Shown here: positions 8,065-16,173 of the stretch, in pieces | How the letters are laid out: each line of letters starts with the position of its first letter | Numbering within the stretch: position 1 is the stretch's first letter | Notes under the pieces: model-generated | Databases searched by the model: none | Seen by the model: the letters and a program-made list of their open reading frames with translations, nothing else | Told to the model about the DNA's origin: nothing | Translations under genes and position numbers: made by a program | Assembly: GCF_050496765.1 (NCBI RefSeq) | Contig: NZ_JBNWEO010000015.1 | Coordinates: forward strand, 620,001-684,000 | Reading direction: 5' to 3' | DNA length: 64,000 nucleotides | Source: JAEVLT01 sp050496765 | GTDB taxonomy: Bacteria > Bacillota > Bacilli > Bacillales > Cytobacillaceae

Positions 8065-9507
8065 CTACTCCACATCCGGATCGTACCATTCAAGTCCTTC
8101 CTCAAGTCCCCGTTCAATATCCGTAAAACGCAAGAGGTCGATCAAATTAAACCGACCATCATGATGCCACCCCGGCTTTGCACTGTTCATTTGTCCAATC
8201 GGCGATAGGCGGTTGACGCCAAGCGAACCAAGAAAGTCAGCAAGGAAAAAAAGACGATCGGGTGAAACGGCAAGACCGCACGATTGAAGGTATTTTTCAA
8301 ATTGCTGCATTTTCGAAAGATCGGATTCCAGTTTCTCGGATGCAAACACATGAACAAACCGATTCAGCGGCGATCCGGCAAAACCGGGTTCATCATGATA
8401 TACAACCGTCCAGGACGTATCCTCTTGGCTGGCATACAAACTGATTTTCGGATTTTCCAACGATTCCAGCTCGGCTTGATTCCGCAAATTGCGAATCGAC
8501 ATTGCTTCCTCATCCGTTATCGATGCTCTTGGTCTTTTTTTAGCATAACGATCAAGTTCGGCAGCCAGCAATTGTGCAAACTGTTGGGGACTGATCGCAC
8601 CGCCGGCTTCAACGAGCACAGACTGCGGTGACAGACAGCTTTGCTGATCATAGATGGAAACATCTTCGGCAAGCTTATGAACCGTTTCATAGAAATGATC
8701 AGGCGTAAGCGCTTCTTTGCCGATGACAGCAAGACTGATTTTATGCCCATAGGTTAAAAACTTTTTTGACAGTGGCACCAATTGCCGAACTGCTTTTACT
8801 GCTTTATCCGAACCATAAACGATCACTGCTTCGGAACTGTCAACTGCGGCTTTCTCCAGTTCCGTCATTCCGCCTTTCCAGGGGAGAATCGCAACCGTTT
8901 CAGCCAATTGCGGATCCACCTCGGCAAGCGACTGACTAAACAGTACCGGTAGCAGCGGTTCCGCTGTCGATGTTTTGCCAAGATTGGCTGATTTTAATAA
9001 AAGCCCCATGATCAAACTCCAAATTTGCACGCCAGGTACATTTCCGGAAAAAACATGAAAAATCGATCGCGGTCCATATGCCCGGCTCATCCCGCCAGTT
9101 TTTCGGGGACGAAACTCGTCCAGCATCGCCGGTTGATCAAATTCTTCATCTAAAAAGCGCAGCAATTCTTTTTTTCGAAATGTCCGCATATATTTTTTCA
9201 ATTCGAGCCGCACCATTTCGGGATCGTATCCAGTGATTTTTGGAATCAGTGTTTCCGCCTGCTTCCGAAACGGATAATTAGGATCAAGCCATTTTTGAAC
9301 GGTCTGATCAATTTTTTTGACGATATCTTCTGTTGTAAGCTGCGCCAAATAATCGAGGCGGTTTTGTTGTATCTGCAAAGCAATCTCCTGAATTTTTTCA
9401 TTCGTTAAGACTGGAAAAACCAATTTACAGGATGAATCGACCAACTGTTCACGAACATCAGGTAGATCAACTGATTTTGGGATCCAATACGCTTTGATAA
9501 CTTCCAT
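8065..9507 (-). CDS. luxC: LuxC-type acyl-CoA/acyl-protein reductase
   Basis: The 480-residue protein is of the usual LuxC length. It matches the NADPH-dependent fatty acyl reductase family: FHVFSGNVPGVQIWSL (nucleotide/substrate region, about 150-165), a serine- and glycine-rich middle, and QQSCLSPQSV with the catalytic Cys at 291, which takes the acyl group as a thioester before reduction to aldehyde. In luminous bacteria it works with LuxE and LuxD. Here it follows luxE by 21 bases in an operon headed by a TPP riboswitch, and neither luxD nor luxAB is present. The acyl substrate is therefore probably not the luciferase aldehyde precursor. Confidence 0.93.
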   Translation of the reverse strand: MEVIKAYWIPKSVDLPDVREQLVDSSCKLVFPVLTNEKIQEIALQIQQNRLDYLAQLTTEDIVKKIDQTVQKWLDPNYPFRKQAETLIPKITGYDPEMVRLELKKYMRTFRKKELLRFLDEEFDQPAMLDEFRPRKTGGMSRAYGPRSIFHVFSGNVPGVQIWSLIMGLLLKSANLGKTSTAEPLLPVLFSQSLAEVDPQLAETVAILPWKGGMTELEKAAVDSSEAVIVYGSDKAVKAVRQLVPLSKKFLTYGHKISLAVIGKEALTPDHFYETVHKLAEDVSIYDQQSCLSPQSVLVEAGGAISPQQFAQLLAAELDRYAKKRPRASITDEEAMSIRNLRNQAELESLENPKISLYASQEDTSWTVVYHDEPGFAGSPLNRFVHVFASEKLESDLSKMQQFEKYLQSCGLAVSPDRLFFLADFLGSLGVNRLSPIGQMNSAKPGWHHDGRFNLIDLLRFTDIERGLEEGLEWYDPDVE

Positions 9508-9528
9508 TATTTTTGCCTCACTTCCATC

Positions 9529-10626
9529 TTACCCTCGGTTCGACTGCAGCAGCTGATCAACGGCGATGGAACAGCCTCTTGCTTCAGAGCCTTGTACCCT
9601 TCCGAGCAAAACAAAACCATGTTCCGTGCGGTAGCCGATATCTTCTGTTAAAATGGCCAAACATGAATTCCAATTGGCCAGGTCATAATGGGCAATCACA
9701 CCCACCTTGCCATCCGAAACAGGCTCAAGAGTGTCTGTATCTAAGATTACCGTTTTCACCCAAGCTGGTCCGGCTTTAGCAAAAATGGTCTGCCCGTTTT
9801 CATAAGTGGAAAGGATGGTCTGGTCATAGATTTGCGAGCTTAATTCGGTCATCCCGTACATATTGATGACCATGTTCCGCTCCACATCAAAAAATTCCGC
9901 AAACATTTTGTATAATTGTTCCATTTCGACTTCGCGAGCCTGCCCTTTAAATCCGCCCGTATCAAAAATTCTGCTGCCTTTTGCCAGCCGAAAGCGACAT
10001 TTTTGTTCATGAAAATAATCGAGCAGATGCACATAGGCAAACGTCGCACCCATCAGCAAGACCGCCTCGCCGCGAGCCTCGCACTCTTTTAGTGCAGCAG
10101 CGACTGCTCCCATATCCAACCCCGCTTCCGAAAAAAAGAAACGGCTATTAGCTGTCCCAAAATAGGTAACAGCATTTGATAAATAACGGGAAAGGGACGA
10201 ATTTTGATTCAAATCAGCAGCGGGCGACAATACAAAAATCGTCATTTTTTCAACATCCGGCAACACAAACTTTTTAAACGGACCTTTCATTGATGCGTCC
10301 CAAACAGCTAGCGTCGGATGATAGTTTTTCCCTTTCGCGTTCGGATTTGTAGTCCCGCTTGTCATAAACACCGCTTCCGCTTCTTCAGGCGGTTCACAGG
10401 CAAGTGTTAATTCCTTGAAGCCTTGAATCGGAATCGGCGGAATTTGCTGCCAGTTTTTTATGGTTAAAGGTGTTTTTCGCTTCGTCTGACAAAACTTTTT
10501 ATAAGGAAGATTGTATTGAAATTGAAAGCGAAACAACTTTAAGGCTGTTTCATTAAACAATGGATCATCATTTCCCTCAATAAATGAAAGGAGATCACTT
10601 ATGATATTGATCGAATCCGGCCTCAT
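9529..10626 (-). CDS. luxE: LuxE-type acyl-protein synthetase
   Basis: LuxE activates a carboxylic acid with ATP, forms an acyl-AMP, moves the acyl group to its own C-terminal Cys and passes it to LuxC. This 365-residue protein shows the adenylate-forming loop MTSGTTNP at 88-95 and a PaaK-like MYGMTELSSQ. Its only Cys near the end is C352, 14 residues from the C-terminus, which is the position of the known acyl-carrying cysteine of Vibrio LuxE. So the acyl-relay chemistry looks intact. Its start overlaps the stop of the permease gene by 4 bases, which argues for coupled translation under the same TPP riboswitch. Confidence 0.92.
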   Translation of the reverse strand: MRPDSINIISDLLSFIEGNDDPLFNETALKLFRFQFQYNLPYKKFCQTKRKTPLTIKNWQQIPPIPIQGFKELTLACEPPEEAEAVFMTSGTTNPNAKGKNYHPTLAVWDASMKGPFKKFVLPDVEKMTIFVLSPAADLNQNSSLSRYLSNAVTYFGTANSRFFFSEAGLDMGAVAAALKECEARGEAVLLMGATFAYVHLLDYFHEQKCRFRLAKGSRIFDTGGFKGQAREVEMEQLYKMFAEFFDVERNMVINMYGMTELSSQIYDQTILSTYENGQTIFAKAGPAWVKTVILDTDTLEPVSDGKVGVIAHYDLANWNSCLAILTEDIGYRTEHGFVLLGRVQGSEARGCSIAVDQLLQSNRG

Positions 10627-11930
10627 TTACTTTCCTCTTTTCTTAAAATCTTCGGCAAATGAACTAGAATGAGCTGCATGACGATTGATGCAAAAGCTGC
10701 GATGAAAATACTGTTGGATAAAAATGTTACCAATGTACCTTTTGCGTCTTTAAAATATGTTGGCAAGCTGATCGCTAACAGCAGCGATAATCCGGCAATC
10801 ATAAAATTCGTTTCTGTTTTTTCAATTTTTCCAAGCAACGAAAGCCCGGTAAAGACTAAGCTTGCAGCAGCAGGCAAGAAAATCCCGCCAACAACAGCAT
10901 CAGGTGTCAGCGCAAGCAATGCACCCGCTTTTGGCACAAAGCCTAAAATTAAAAAGATGATTCCGGCGATCAACACGGGCTGCCTCGAGCCAACACCTGT
11001 TAAACGCAATAAGCCGACGTTTTGTCCGAACGCGGTTGTTGGAAAGCCCCCGATTAGCGAAGAAACGAAAGAGCCGGCTGCTTCCCCGGCAAACCCGTTG
11101 CGGATCCGCCTTGAATCAAGCTTGATATTCAACATTTCAGCGCTGGCCTCATAGACACCCATTGCTTCAATTACGGCAACAACATAGGCAATAAAGAATG
11201 TGATGAAAGTTCCCCACTCAAACGTTAACCCGCCATATGGCAGAAAATGAGGCAAGCCGAACCAGCTTTTGTCAGCGATCATAGAAAAATTCGTCTTTCC
11301 CAAGGCAAATGCTATGATGTCACCAACAACTAATGCAATCAGAAACGAAAAAGACTTCCATGCCCCTTTGCCAAAAAGGGATAAAAAAATGACAATCACG
11401 GTAGTTGGAATCGACATGGCTAGCGTTGTCGCTGAAGCAAAAGTTTTCATTCCCGGTGTTCCGCCTAAAAATTCATATAAAGTAAAACCGGAAAGTGAGA
11501 TTCCGACTACAAAAATAACGGTTCCAGATATGACCGGTGTAAACAAAGCCTTCAGTTTTCCGATCAGACCTGTAATCGATAAGAAAAAGACAATAATAGC
11601 GCTTAAGAAAATGGCACCGCTTGCTGCGGCGAGCCCGTTTGCCTTCCCAGCGGCAATCATAATCGAGTCAAAAGCAGCCGATGGGCCTTGAACAATCGGC
11701 AAGCGAACAAGCTTGGTTGCCTGAATGATGGTAACAAGTCCGGCGGCGATAAAAATCGCGTTGACAATATTAGCAGACAGCGTAAGTGGCAGCCCGACCA
11801 TCGCTGCAACAAAAATCGGATCAAGCCAGACATTCGAAACAAAGACATGCTGCAGTCCATATAAAATTCCTTTTCCTGGCGGCAGTTTTTCGTCAAGTCC
11901 GACGACAATTTTTTCAGTTTCCATTTTCAT
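10623..11930 (-). CDS. NCS2-family nucleobase-type permease under TPP control
   Basis: The 435-residue membrane protein has about 12-14 hydrophobic segments and the NCS2 hallmarks: QGPSAAFDSIM in the region of the family QH/QG motif, VAVIEAMGVYEASAEM in helix 8, and GGFPTTAFGQNVGLL. NCS2 carriers import xanthine, uracil and related heterocycles with H+ or Na+. The first gene after a TPP riboswitch is often a thiamine or precursor carrier, and HMP is itself a pyrimidine, so a pyrimidine precursor is a good candidate substrate. RBS AAAGGGG serves either the ATG at 11930 or the one at 11924. luxE and luxC follow. Confidence 0.92.
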   Translation of the reverse strand: MKMETEKIVVGLDEKLPPGKGILYGLQHVFVSNVWLDPIFVAAMVGLPLTLSANIVNAIFIAAGLVTIIQATKLVRLPIVQGPSAAFDSIMIAAGKANGLAAASGAIFLSAIIVFFLSITGLIGKLKALFTPVISGTVIFVVGISLSGFTLYEFLGGTPGMKTFASATTLAMSIPTTVIVIFLSLFGKGAWKSFSFLIALVVGDIIAFALGKTNFSMIADKSWFGLPHFLPYGGLTFEWGTFITFFIAYVVAVIEAMGVYEASAEMLNIKLDSRRIRNGFAGEAAGSFVSSLIGGFPTTAFGQNVGLLRLTGVGSRQPVLIAGIIFLILGFVPKAGALLALTPDAVVGGIFLPAAASLVFTGLSLLGKIEKTETNFMIAGLSLLLAISLPTYFKDAKGTLVTFLSNSIFIAAFASIVMQLILVHLPKILRKEESK

Positions 11931-12026
11931 TTTCCCCTTTTTCTAAATAAAATCGCTTCCGTTTTAACAAAAATATGTATAGTATAGCTCTTCTCAATCC
12001 CTCCTAACGATTGTTTCCTAAACGTA

Positions 12027-12058
12027 AAAAAGCCAGGAACCGATTGGAACCTGACTTT
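12027..12058 (-). terminator. expression-platform terminator of the second TPP riboswitch
   Basis: On the minus strand AGTCAGG..CC-AATC-GG..CCTGGCT folds into a hairpin with an internal TT/TT mismatch and is followed by TTTTTTAC. It lies between the aptamer and the permease start. Confidence 0.8.
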
Positions 12059-12083
12059 TAAAAGCAACAGAAAATCGTAATTT

Positions 12084-12181
12084 TCGCTACTTTCCTCCGC
12101 TGGAATAATCCAGATCAGGTTCGAAGGGTTGAAAAACAAACCGTTTTTCTCTCAGCCTGGTAAAAAGGCACCCCTAGTAGT
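12084..12181 (-). promoter_or_regulatory. TPP riboswitch upstream of the permease-luxE-luxC operon
   Basis: On the minus strand the conserved blocks occur in order: ACTACTAGGGGTGCC, AGGCTGAGAGAAA, AACCCTTCGAACCTGATCTG, then TCCAGCGGAGGAAAGTAGCG. These match the THI-box consensus and the first riboswitch in this window. The start of the permease frame is about 155 bases downstream of its 3' end. Confidence 0.97.
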
Positions 12182-12233
12182 CTTGTCAAAGTATGTCTTA
12201 ATCTTATACTTTAGTAAAGAAAAGTGCAACCAT

Positions 12234-12929
12234 TCAATTCTTGAGCAATCCATATTTTTTCCGAAATCTCGACAAAATTTGTAGCCAGCTGTTTCCGAAC
12301 ACAAGCAGAAAAAATGCATTTGAAAGGGCATGGAATGTATCGAACAAGGCACTCCCGGCAAAATAGCCAAGGACGGTCTGAAGCGTAACAGGGTTACCGA
12401 GCTGCACAAAGGAAAAGAACCCCCAAAGATTCATAATCCAGCCAAATAAAAAACCCCACACCACTCCAAATACAACTCTGCCGCATTTCCGATTCATGAA
12501 GTGTGTACGGCGAAATAAACCAGCCGTAAGACCAACCAATCCCCATGCGGCCATTTGCCAAGGTGTCCACGGTCCTTGCCCCAAGACCATATTGGAGGCA
12601 AGCGCAGCCACCGTTCCGATCATCAACCCGCTCTCAGCTCCAAAAACGAAGCCTGACATTATAATGATAAACGTGGTTGGCTGCACACTTGGAATACTTG
12701 CAAACGGAATTCGCGCAACCGCCGCAATGGCCGCCAAGACTGCCAGAAGAACGAGCTCTTTTGCTTCCACTTTCCTCTGTTCAAAACGGATGAACAAAAA
12801 AACAAGTGAGACAATCACAACCGCAAAGCTGATCGGAAAAAAATAGTCTTCAAACACAAGCGACAACCCCAGGAGGCTGCTAAACAAAAAAAGAAAAAAA
12901 AGATGGATTATGAATCTTTTAGCACGCAT
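12234..12929 (-). CDS. ECF transporter S component, probably for cobalamin
   Basis: The 231-residue protein has about six to seven membrane segments and resembles ECF substrate-binding S components: a segment rich in small residues, LAVLAAIAAVARIPFASIP, followed by FGAESGLMIGTVAALASN. Its start overlaps the ATPase gene by 22 bases, so it belongs to the same operon as EcfA and EcfT. The operon is headed by a cobalamin riboswitch, which makes vitamin B12 or a corrinoid the most likely substrate. It is the last gene; only about 50 bases separate it from the next riboswitch. Confidence 0.88.
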   Translation of the reverse strand: MRAKRFIIHLFFLFLFSSLLGLSLVFEDYFFPISFAVVIVSLVFLFIRFEQRKVEAKELVLLAVLAAIAAVARIPFASIPSVQPTTFIIIMSGFVFGAESGLMIGTVAALASNMVLGQGPWTPWQMAAWGLVGLTAGLFRRTHFMNRKCGRVVFGVVWGFLFGWIMNLWGFFSFVQLGNPVTLQTVLGYFAGSALFDTFHALSNAFFLLVFGNSWLQILSRFRKKYGLLKN

Positions 12930-14533
12930 TGCCGGACCGCCTCCTCAATGGTCAGAACGCCATGATCAGCAATGTGGCGAAAAAGGCGCTGAACCATTGT
13001 GGTATAAAAGAAATTGCCATTAAAGAAACGATCGGGAACCTCTTCAGATGCGACTTTCCCCTGGAACAACATTCCACAGGCCGTTGCGTATTGAGCAGCA
13101 AATTCAATATCATGAGTGGACATCAAAATGGTCACCCCCGACTCCTTTAAATCGATTAAAATGGAAGCGAGGCTCTTTTTCGAAACAGGATCAAGACCTT
13201 TTGTTGGTTCATCAAGAAGCAACAATGCCGGTTTGCGCAAAAGCAAGCAGGCAAGAGCCGCTTTTTGCAGTTCCCCGCCGCTTAAATCGTAAGGATGGCT
13301 GTTCATTAAAGCGGAGATTCCAAGCCCCTCCACAAGTTGCTCAACTTTACTGTGATCTGGAATCCCCCATTGCTCCATCGTTGCTTCTAGTTCTTTTCCG
13401 ACTGTATCGTGAAGGAAAAACAGCTTTGGATTTTGCGGCAAGTAGCCAATTCGTTGAATGATCTCTTTCTTTTTCCAGGCTTTTAACGGCTTGTTTTCGA
13501 AAACGATCTTTCCGAACTCTGGCTTTTCAATCCCGCAAACCAATTTTAAAAGCGTCGATTTTCCCGATCCATTTCCGCCCATCATCGCATAAATTTCGCC
13601 TTTGTTCAGACGAAAATCGAACCCTTCCAAAACAAATTGTTTCTGCCGATGGTAGCGAAAAAACACTTCTTGAATTTGCAAAAGAGCTTCCCCTGCTGCT
13701 TTTCTTGCTGGATTAATCGGATCTGAACGAAGCTGGAAGCGACTGATCGATTGCTTTCCTTCTTTTACTGTTAACGGAGCCTTGCCATCACCGTTTAACT
13801 TGAAAAAAAGTGCCGGGATACTTGGTACATAGTCATGATACGGAGAGAACCAAAGCTCTCGCAAAACTTGCCTTGGATCACCTTTGTCTGCTACTTGACC
13901 ATTCTCTAAAAATACCATTTTATCTGCAAGAGCAGCTAACTCTTCCAGTCTATGTTCGGCTAAAATAATTGTCATGCCAAACTCTTCATTCAGGCGGATC
14001 AAAAGATCGAGTAATTCTCTTGCACTAACCGGATCCAATTGCGCAGTTGGTTCATCCAACAATAGAATGTCCGGCTGCATTAGAAGCACAGATGCCAGGT
14101 TAATTTGCTGTTTTTTTCCGCCGGAAAGATCTTGCGTCTTTTGTTCAAGCAGCGGCTCCAAACCGAAATAATGCACCATTTCGGCAACCCTGCTCCTCAT
14201 TTCAGTTGTATCCAGACCCATGCTTTCCAGGCCAAACACCAGTTCATGCAGAACTTCATCAGCGACAACCTGGTTCTCCGGATCTTGAAAAACAAAGCCG
14301 ATCGTTGCCGTTTCTTGAAGCGGCTCTCCATTTAAGAGAATTTCCCCTGAAAGCTCGCCATGTGGCTGTATTTCTTTTTTTAATAATCGCAAAAGTGTAC
14401 TTTTCCCTGAACCTGATGGTCCAAAAAGGACAACAAATTGCCCTTTTTCAATTGTTAGCGAAAGGTTGCAAATGGCTGGTGCTGCGGCATCCGGATAGGA
14501 GAAAGACACATTTTTCATCTCAATATACGCCAT
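12908..14533 (-). CDS. ECF transporter double ATPase (EcfA1-EcfA2 fusion)
   Basis: The 541-residue protein holds two ABC ATPase domains. The first has Walker A GPSGSGKST, signature LSGGKKQ and Walker B DILLLDEPTAQLDP. The second has GGNGSGKST, LSGGELQK and LLLLDEPTKGLDP, and each has its H-loop His (AEHR; STHD). Single-gene double ATPases like this drive dedicated ECF importers such as the YkoD type. It overlaps ecfT by 19 bases upstream and the S component downstream, so all three should be made in step. Confidence 0.95.
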   Translation of the reverse strand: MAYIEMKNVSFSYPDAAAPAICNLSLTIEKGQFVVLFGPSGSGKSTLLRLLKKEIQPHGELSGEILLNGEPLQETATIGFVFQDPENQVVADEVLHELVFGLESMGLDTTEMRSRVAEMVHYFGLEPLLEQKTQDLSGGKKQQINLASVLLMQPDILLLDEPTAQLDPVSARELLDLLIRLNEEFGMTIILAEHRLEELAALADKMVFLENGQVADKGDPRQVLRELWFSPYHDYVPSIPALFFKLNGDGKAPLTVKEGKQSISRFQLRSDPINPARKAAGEALLQIQEVFFRYHRQKQFVLEGFDFRLNKGEIYAMMGGNGSGKSTLLKLVCGIEKPEFGKIVFENKPLKAWKKKEIIQRIGYLPQNPKLFFLHDTVGKELEATMEQWGIPDHSKVEQLVEGLGISALMNSHPYDLSGGELQKAALACLLLRKPALLLLDEPTKGLDPVSKKSLASILIDLKESGVTILMSTHDIEFAAQYATACGMLFQGKVASEEVPDRFFNGNFFYTTMVQRLFRHIADHGVLTIEEAVRQCVLKDS

Positions 14534-15393
14534 CGAATCCTCCTCCCTACGTTAACCATCAGTGGAAAACTAAGATACAAACATTCAAAAATAAGAACTT
14601 CCAAGTCCATTCCGGTTAGATACCAATTTTCAAGACGCGGATAGACCGTTAGATAGCCATATCCGTTTACACGGCCATACGCAATGGCAATAAAGAGAAA
14701 AACAAGGAAAAGGCCTGCAATCCAATCTGCTTTTTTTAAAACAAAATATTCATACGATGAACGTTTTCTGAATCCGTATCCCCTGGCATTCATCGAATCG
14801 GCTGTTTGGATTGCTTCTTCTAGTGAAAAGACAAGCAATGCCTGAAGAAAAAGCAATCCCGTTTCTATTCTTTTACGCAGCGAACCGTCGGCTCCAGCAA
14901 TTCCTTTACTTTTTTGAATGGCAGTGATGTCTTCTGCTCTTTTTTTCATTAGGGGGATAAAACGCAGTGTTAGCATCAGCAAAACGGCGAATTGCGGCAA
15001 CCACTTTGCAAATAAAAACAATAGCTTATTCGGCGTCATGATCTCATTATACGAGACAAATAGGGCGATTACACCCATGACCGAGAGTGCGCTCATCCCT
15101 CCGTAAATAAAAGCCTCTAACGTAAAGCGATGCTGGAAAATAGTCAACAATACATGCCTGCCCCGTTCATTAAAAAGCGGGTTTAAGAGAAAAAGAAATA
15201 GCCCGGTAGTCAACATAAAAAAAAGCCACTGGCTCAGGCTTCTCCCGTGATCCCTTAGGAGATGAAGCAAAAGAACAAGAAAAAAAGCGATACTCAAAAA
15301 AAGTGGATGGAGCAATAAAAAGAACAAAATCATTGCTCCGCCATAATAGATGAACAGGATCAGCGGGTGAAATCGTTCGAATCGATCATACAT
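14515..15393 (-). CDS. ECF transporter transmembrane component EcfT (CbiQ-like)
   Basis: The 292-residue membrane protein has about five to six hydrophobic segments. The cytoplasmic coupling part includes SMNARGYGFRKR, the Ala-Arg-Gly motif of EcfT proteins that contacts the ATPase grooves. It links ATP hydrolysis to toppling of the S component. It lies 17 bases after the DUF4430 lipoprotein gene and overlaps the ATPase gene. Confidence 0.93.
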   Translation of the reverse strand: MYDRFERFHPLILFIYYGGAMILFFLLLHPLFLSIAFFLVLLLHLLRDHGRSLSQWLFFMLTTGLFLFLLNPLFNERGRHVLLTIFQHRFTLEAFIYGGMSALSVMGVIALFVSYNEIMTPNKLLFLFAKWLPQFAVLLMLTLRFIPLMKKRAEDITAIQKSKGIAGADGSLRKRIETGLLFLQALLVFSLEEAIQTADSMNARGYGFRKRSSYEYFVLKKADWIAGLFLVFLFIAIAYGRVNGYGYLTVYPRLENWYLTGMDLEVLIFECLYLSFPLMVNVGRRIRWRILR

Positions 15394-15410
15394 GTCATTT
15401 TCTCCTTGGA

Positions 15411-16157
15411 TTATTCAACATAAATCGCTTCAACACGATCACCATTTTTAACAGAGATGACGCCGGCGCTTTTCGGAATGCTCGTTCCATTTAATTTAAA
15501 GGTCCAACCACTTTTCGCCCCGTAATCGAACTCATAAATGTTTTTAATTCCCGAAACATAAGCCGAAGCACCGTAACCACTGTAATCCACGTTTGTCTTT
15601 CCGACTGCTGTCAGCAGCACATCAAGTATTGTATCGCCATCCTTTATTTTTACAGGCGAAGGAGCCCTGTCGGCACTGTGGTCTTCCTTTGGTCCAACGA
15701 TCGAAAAGGTCACCGTTTTCGCTGGTGCTGGAGCCGGCGCAGGTGGCGGTGCTGCCGGTTTAACAGCGGCAGTTGCCGGCTGTTTCACAGTTGGAGTCGC
15801 CTGGCTAGCTCCAGATGTCGTTGCTTTGGCAGCAGGTGCTTTTGTGGCACCCGAATGAGCAGAAGGAGCAGGCGGCATTGTTTGTGCCGGCTGCTCACCA
15901 TGTTTTGGTTCTTCAGTACTGTTCGTTTGCTTTGTTGTCTGCTCACTTTTATCCGGTGTAGCTGTTGCAGAAGTACTAGTTTTTACCTCTGTTGCTTGTT
16001 CGGAAGCGGTTTGATCCGAAGCTTTCTTGTCTGCAATTTTTTGGACTTTTCCTTTTGAATCTGCTTGTTTTCCTCCCGCTGCTGAACTGCAGCCAACTAA
16101 ACTAAATAGCAAAATCAACAGAAGAAAGAAAGTTATCTTCTTATAAGGCCAATGCAA
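15411..16157 (-). CDS. DUF4430 (transcobalamin-like) lipoprotein
   Basis: About 248 residues from a TTG start at 16157, chosen because AAGGGGG lies 8 bases upstream and because it gives a clean lipoprotein signal: HWPYKKITFFLLLILLF, then lipobox LVGC. The longer frame to 16217 overlaps the preceding gene and lacks a signal at its end. A Lys/Ser/Thr-rich and then Pro/Ala-rich linker covers about residues 30-150. The C-terminal 90 residues form a DUF4430 domain (DTILDVLLTAVG, SGWTFKLNGTSIP), the fold of the transcobalamin beta domain. It probably holds corrinoid at the outer membrane face for the ECF importer. Confidence 0.85.
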   Translation of the reverse strand: MHWPYKKITFFLLLILLFSLVGCSSAAGGKQADSKGKVQKIADKKASDQTASEQATEVKTSTSATATPDKSEQTTKQTNSTEEPKHGEQPAQTMPPAPSAHSGATKAPAAKATTSGASQATPTVKQPATAAVKPAAPPPAPAPAPAKTVTFSIVGPKEDHSADRAPSPVKIKDGDTILDVLLTAVGKTNVDYSGYGASAYVSGIKNIYEFDYGAKSGWTFKLNGTSIPKSAGVISVKNGDRVEAIYVE

Positions 16158-16173
16158 GTTGGGAACCCCCTTC

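Noticed and set aside
8065..10626. Bioluminescence (lux) operon
   Set aside because: luxAB and luxD are absent, and the operon is headed by a TPP riboswitch and a permease; only the acid-reducing pair is shared.
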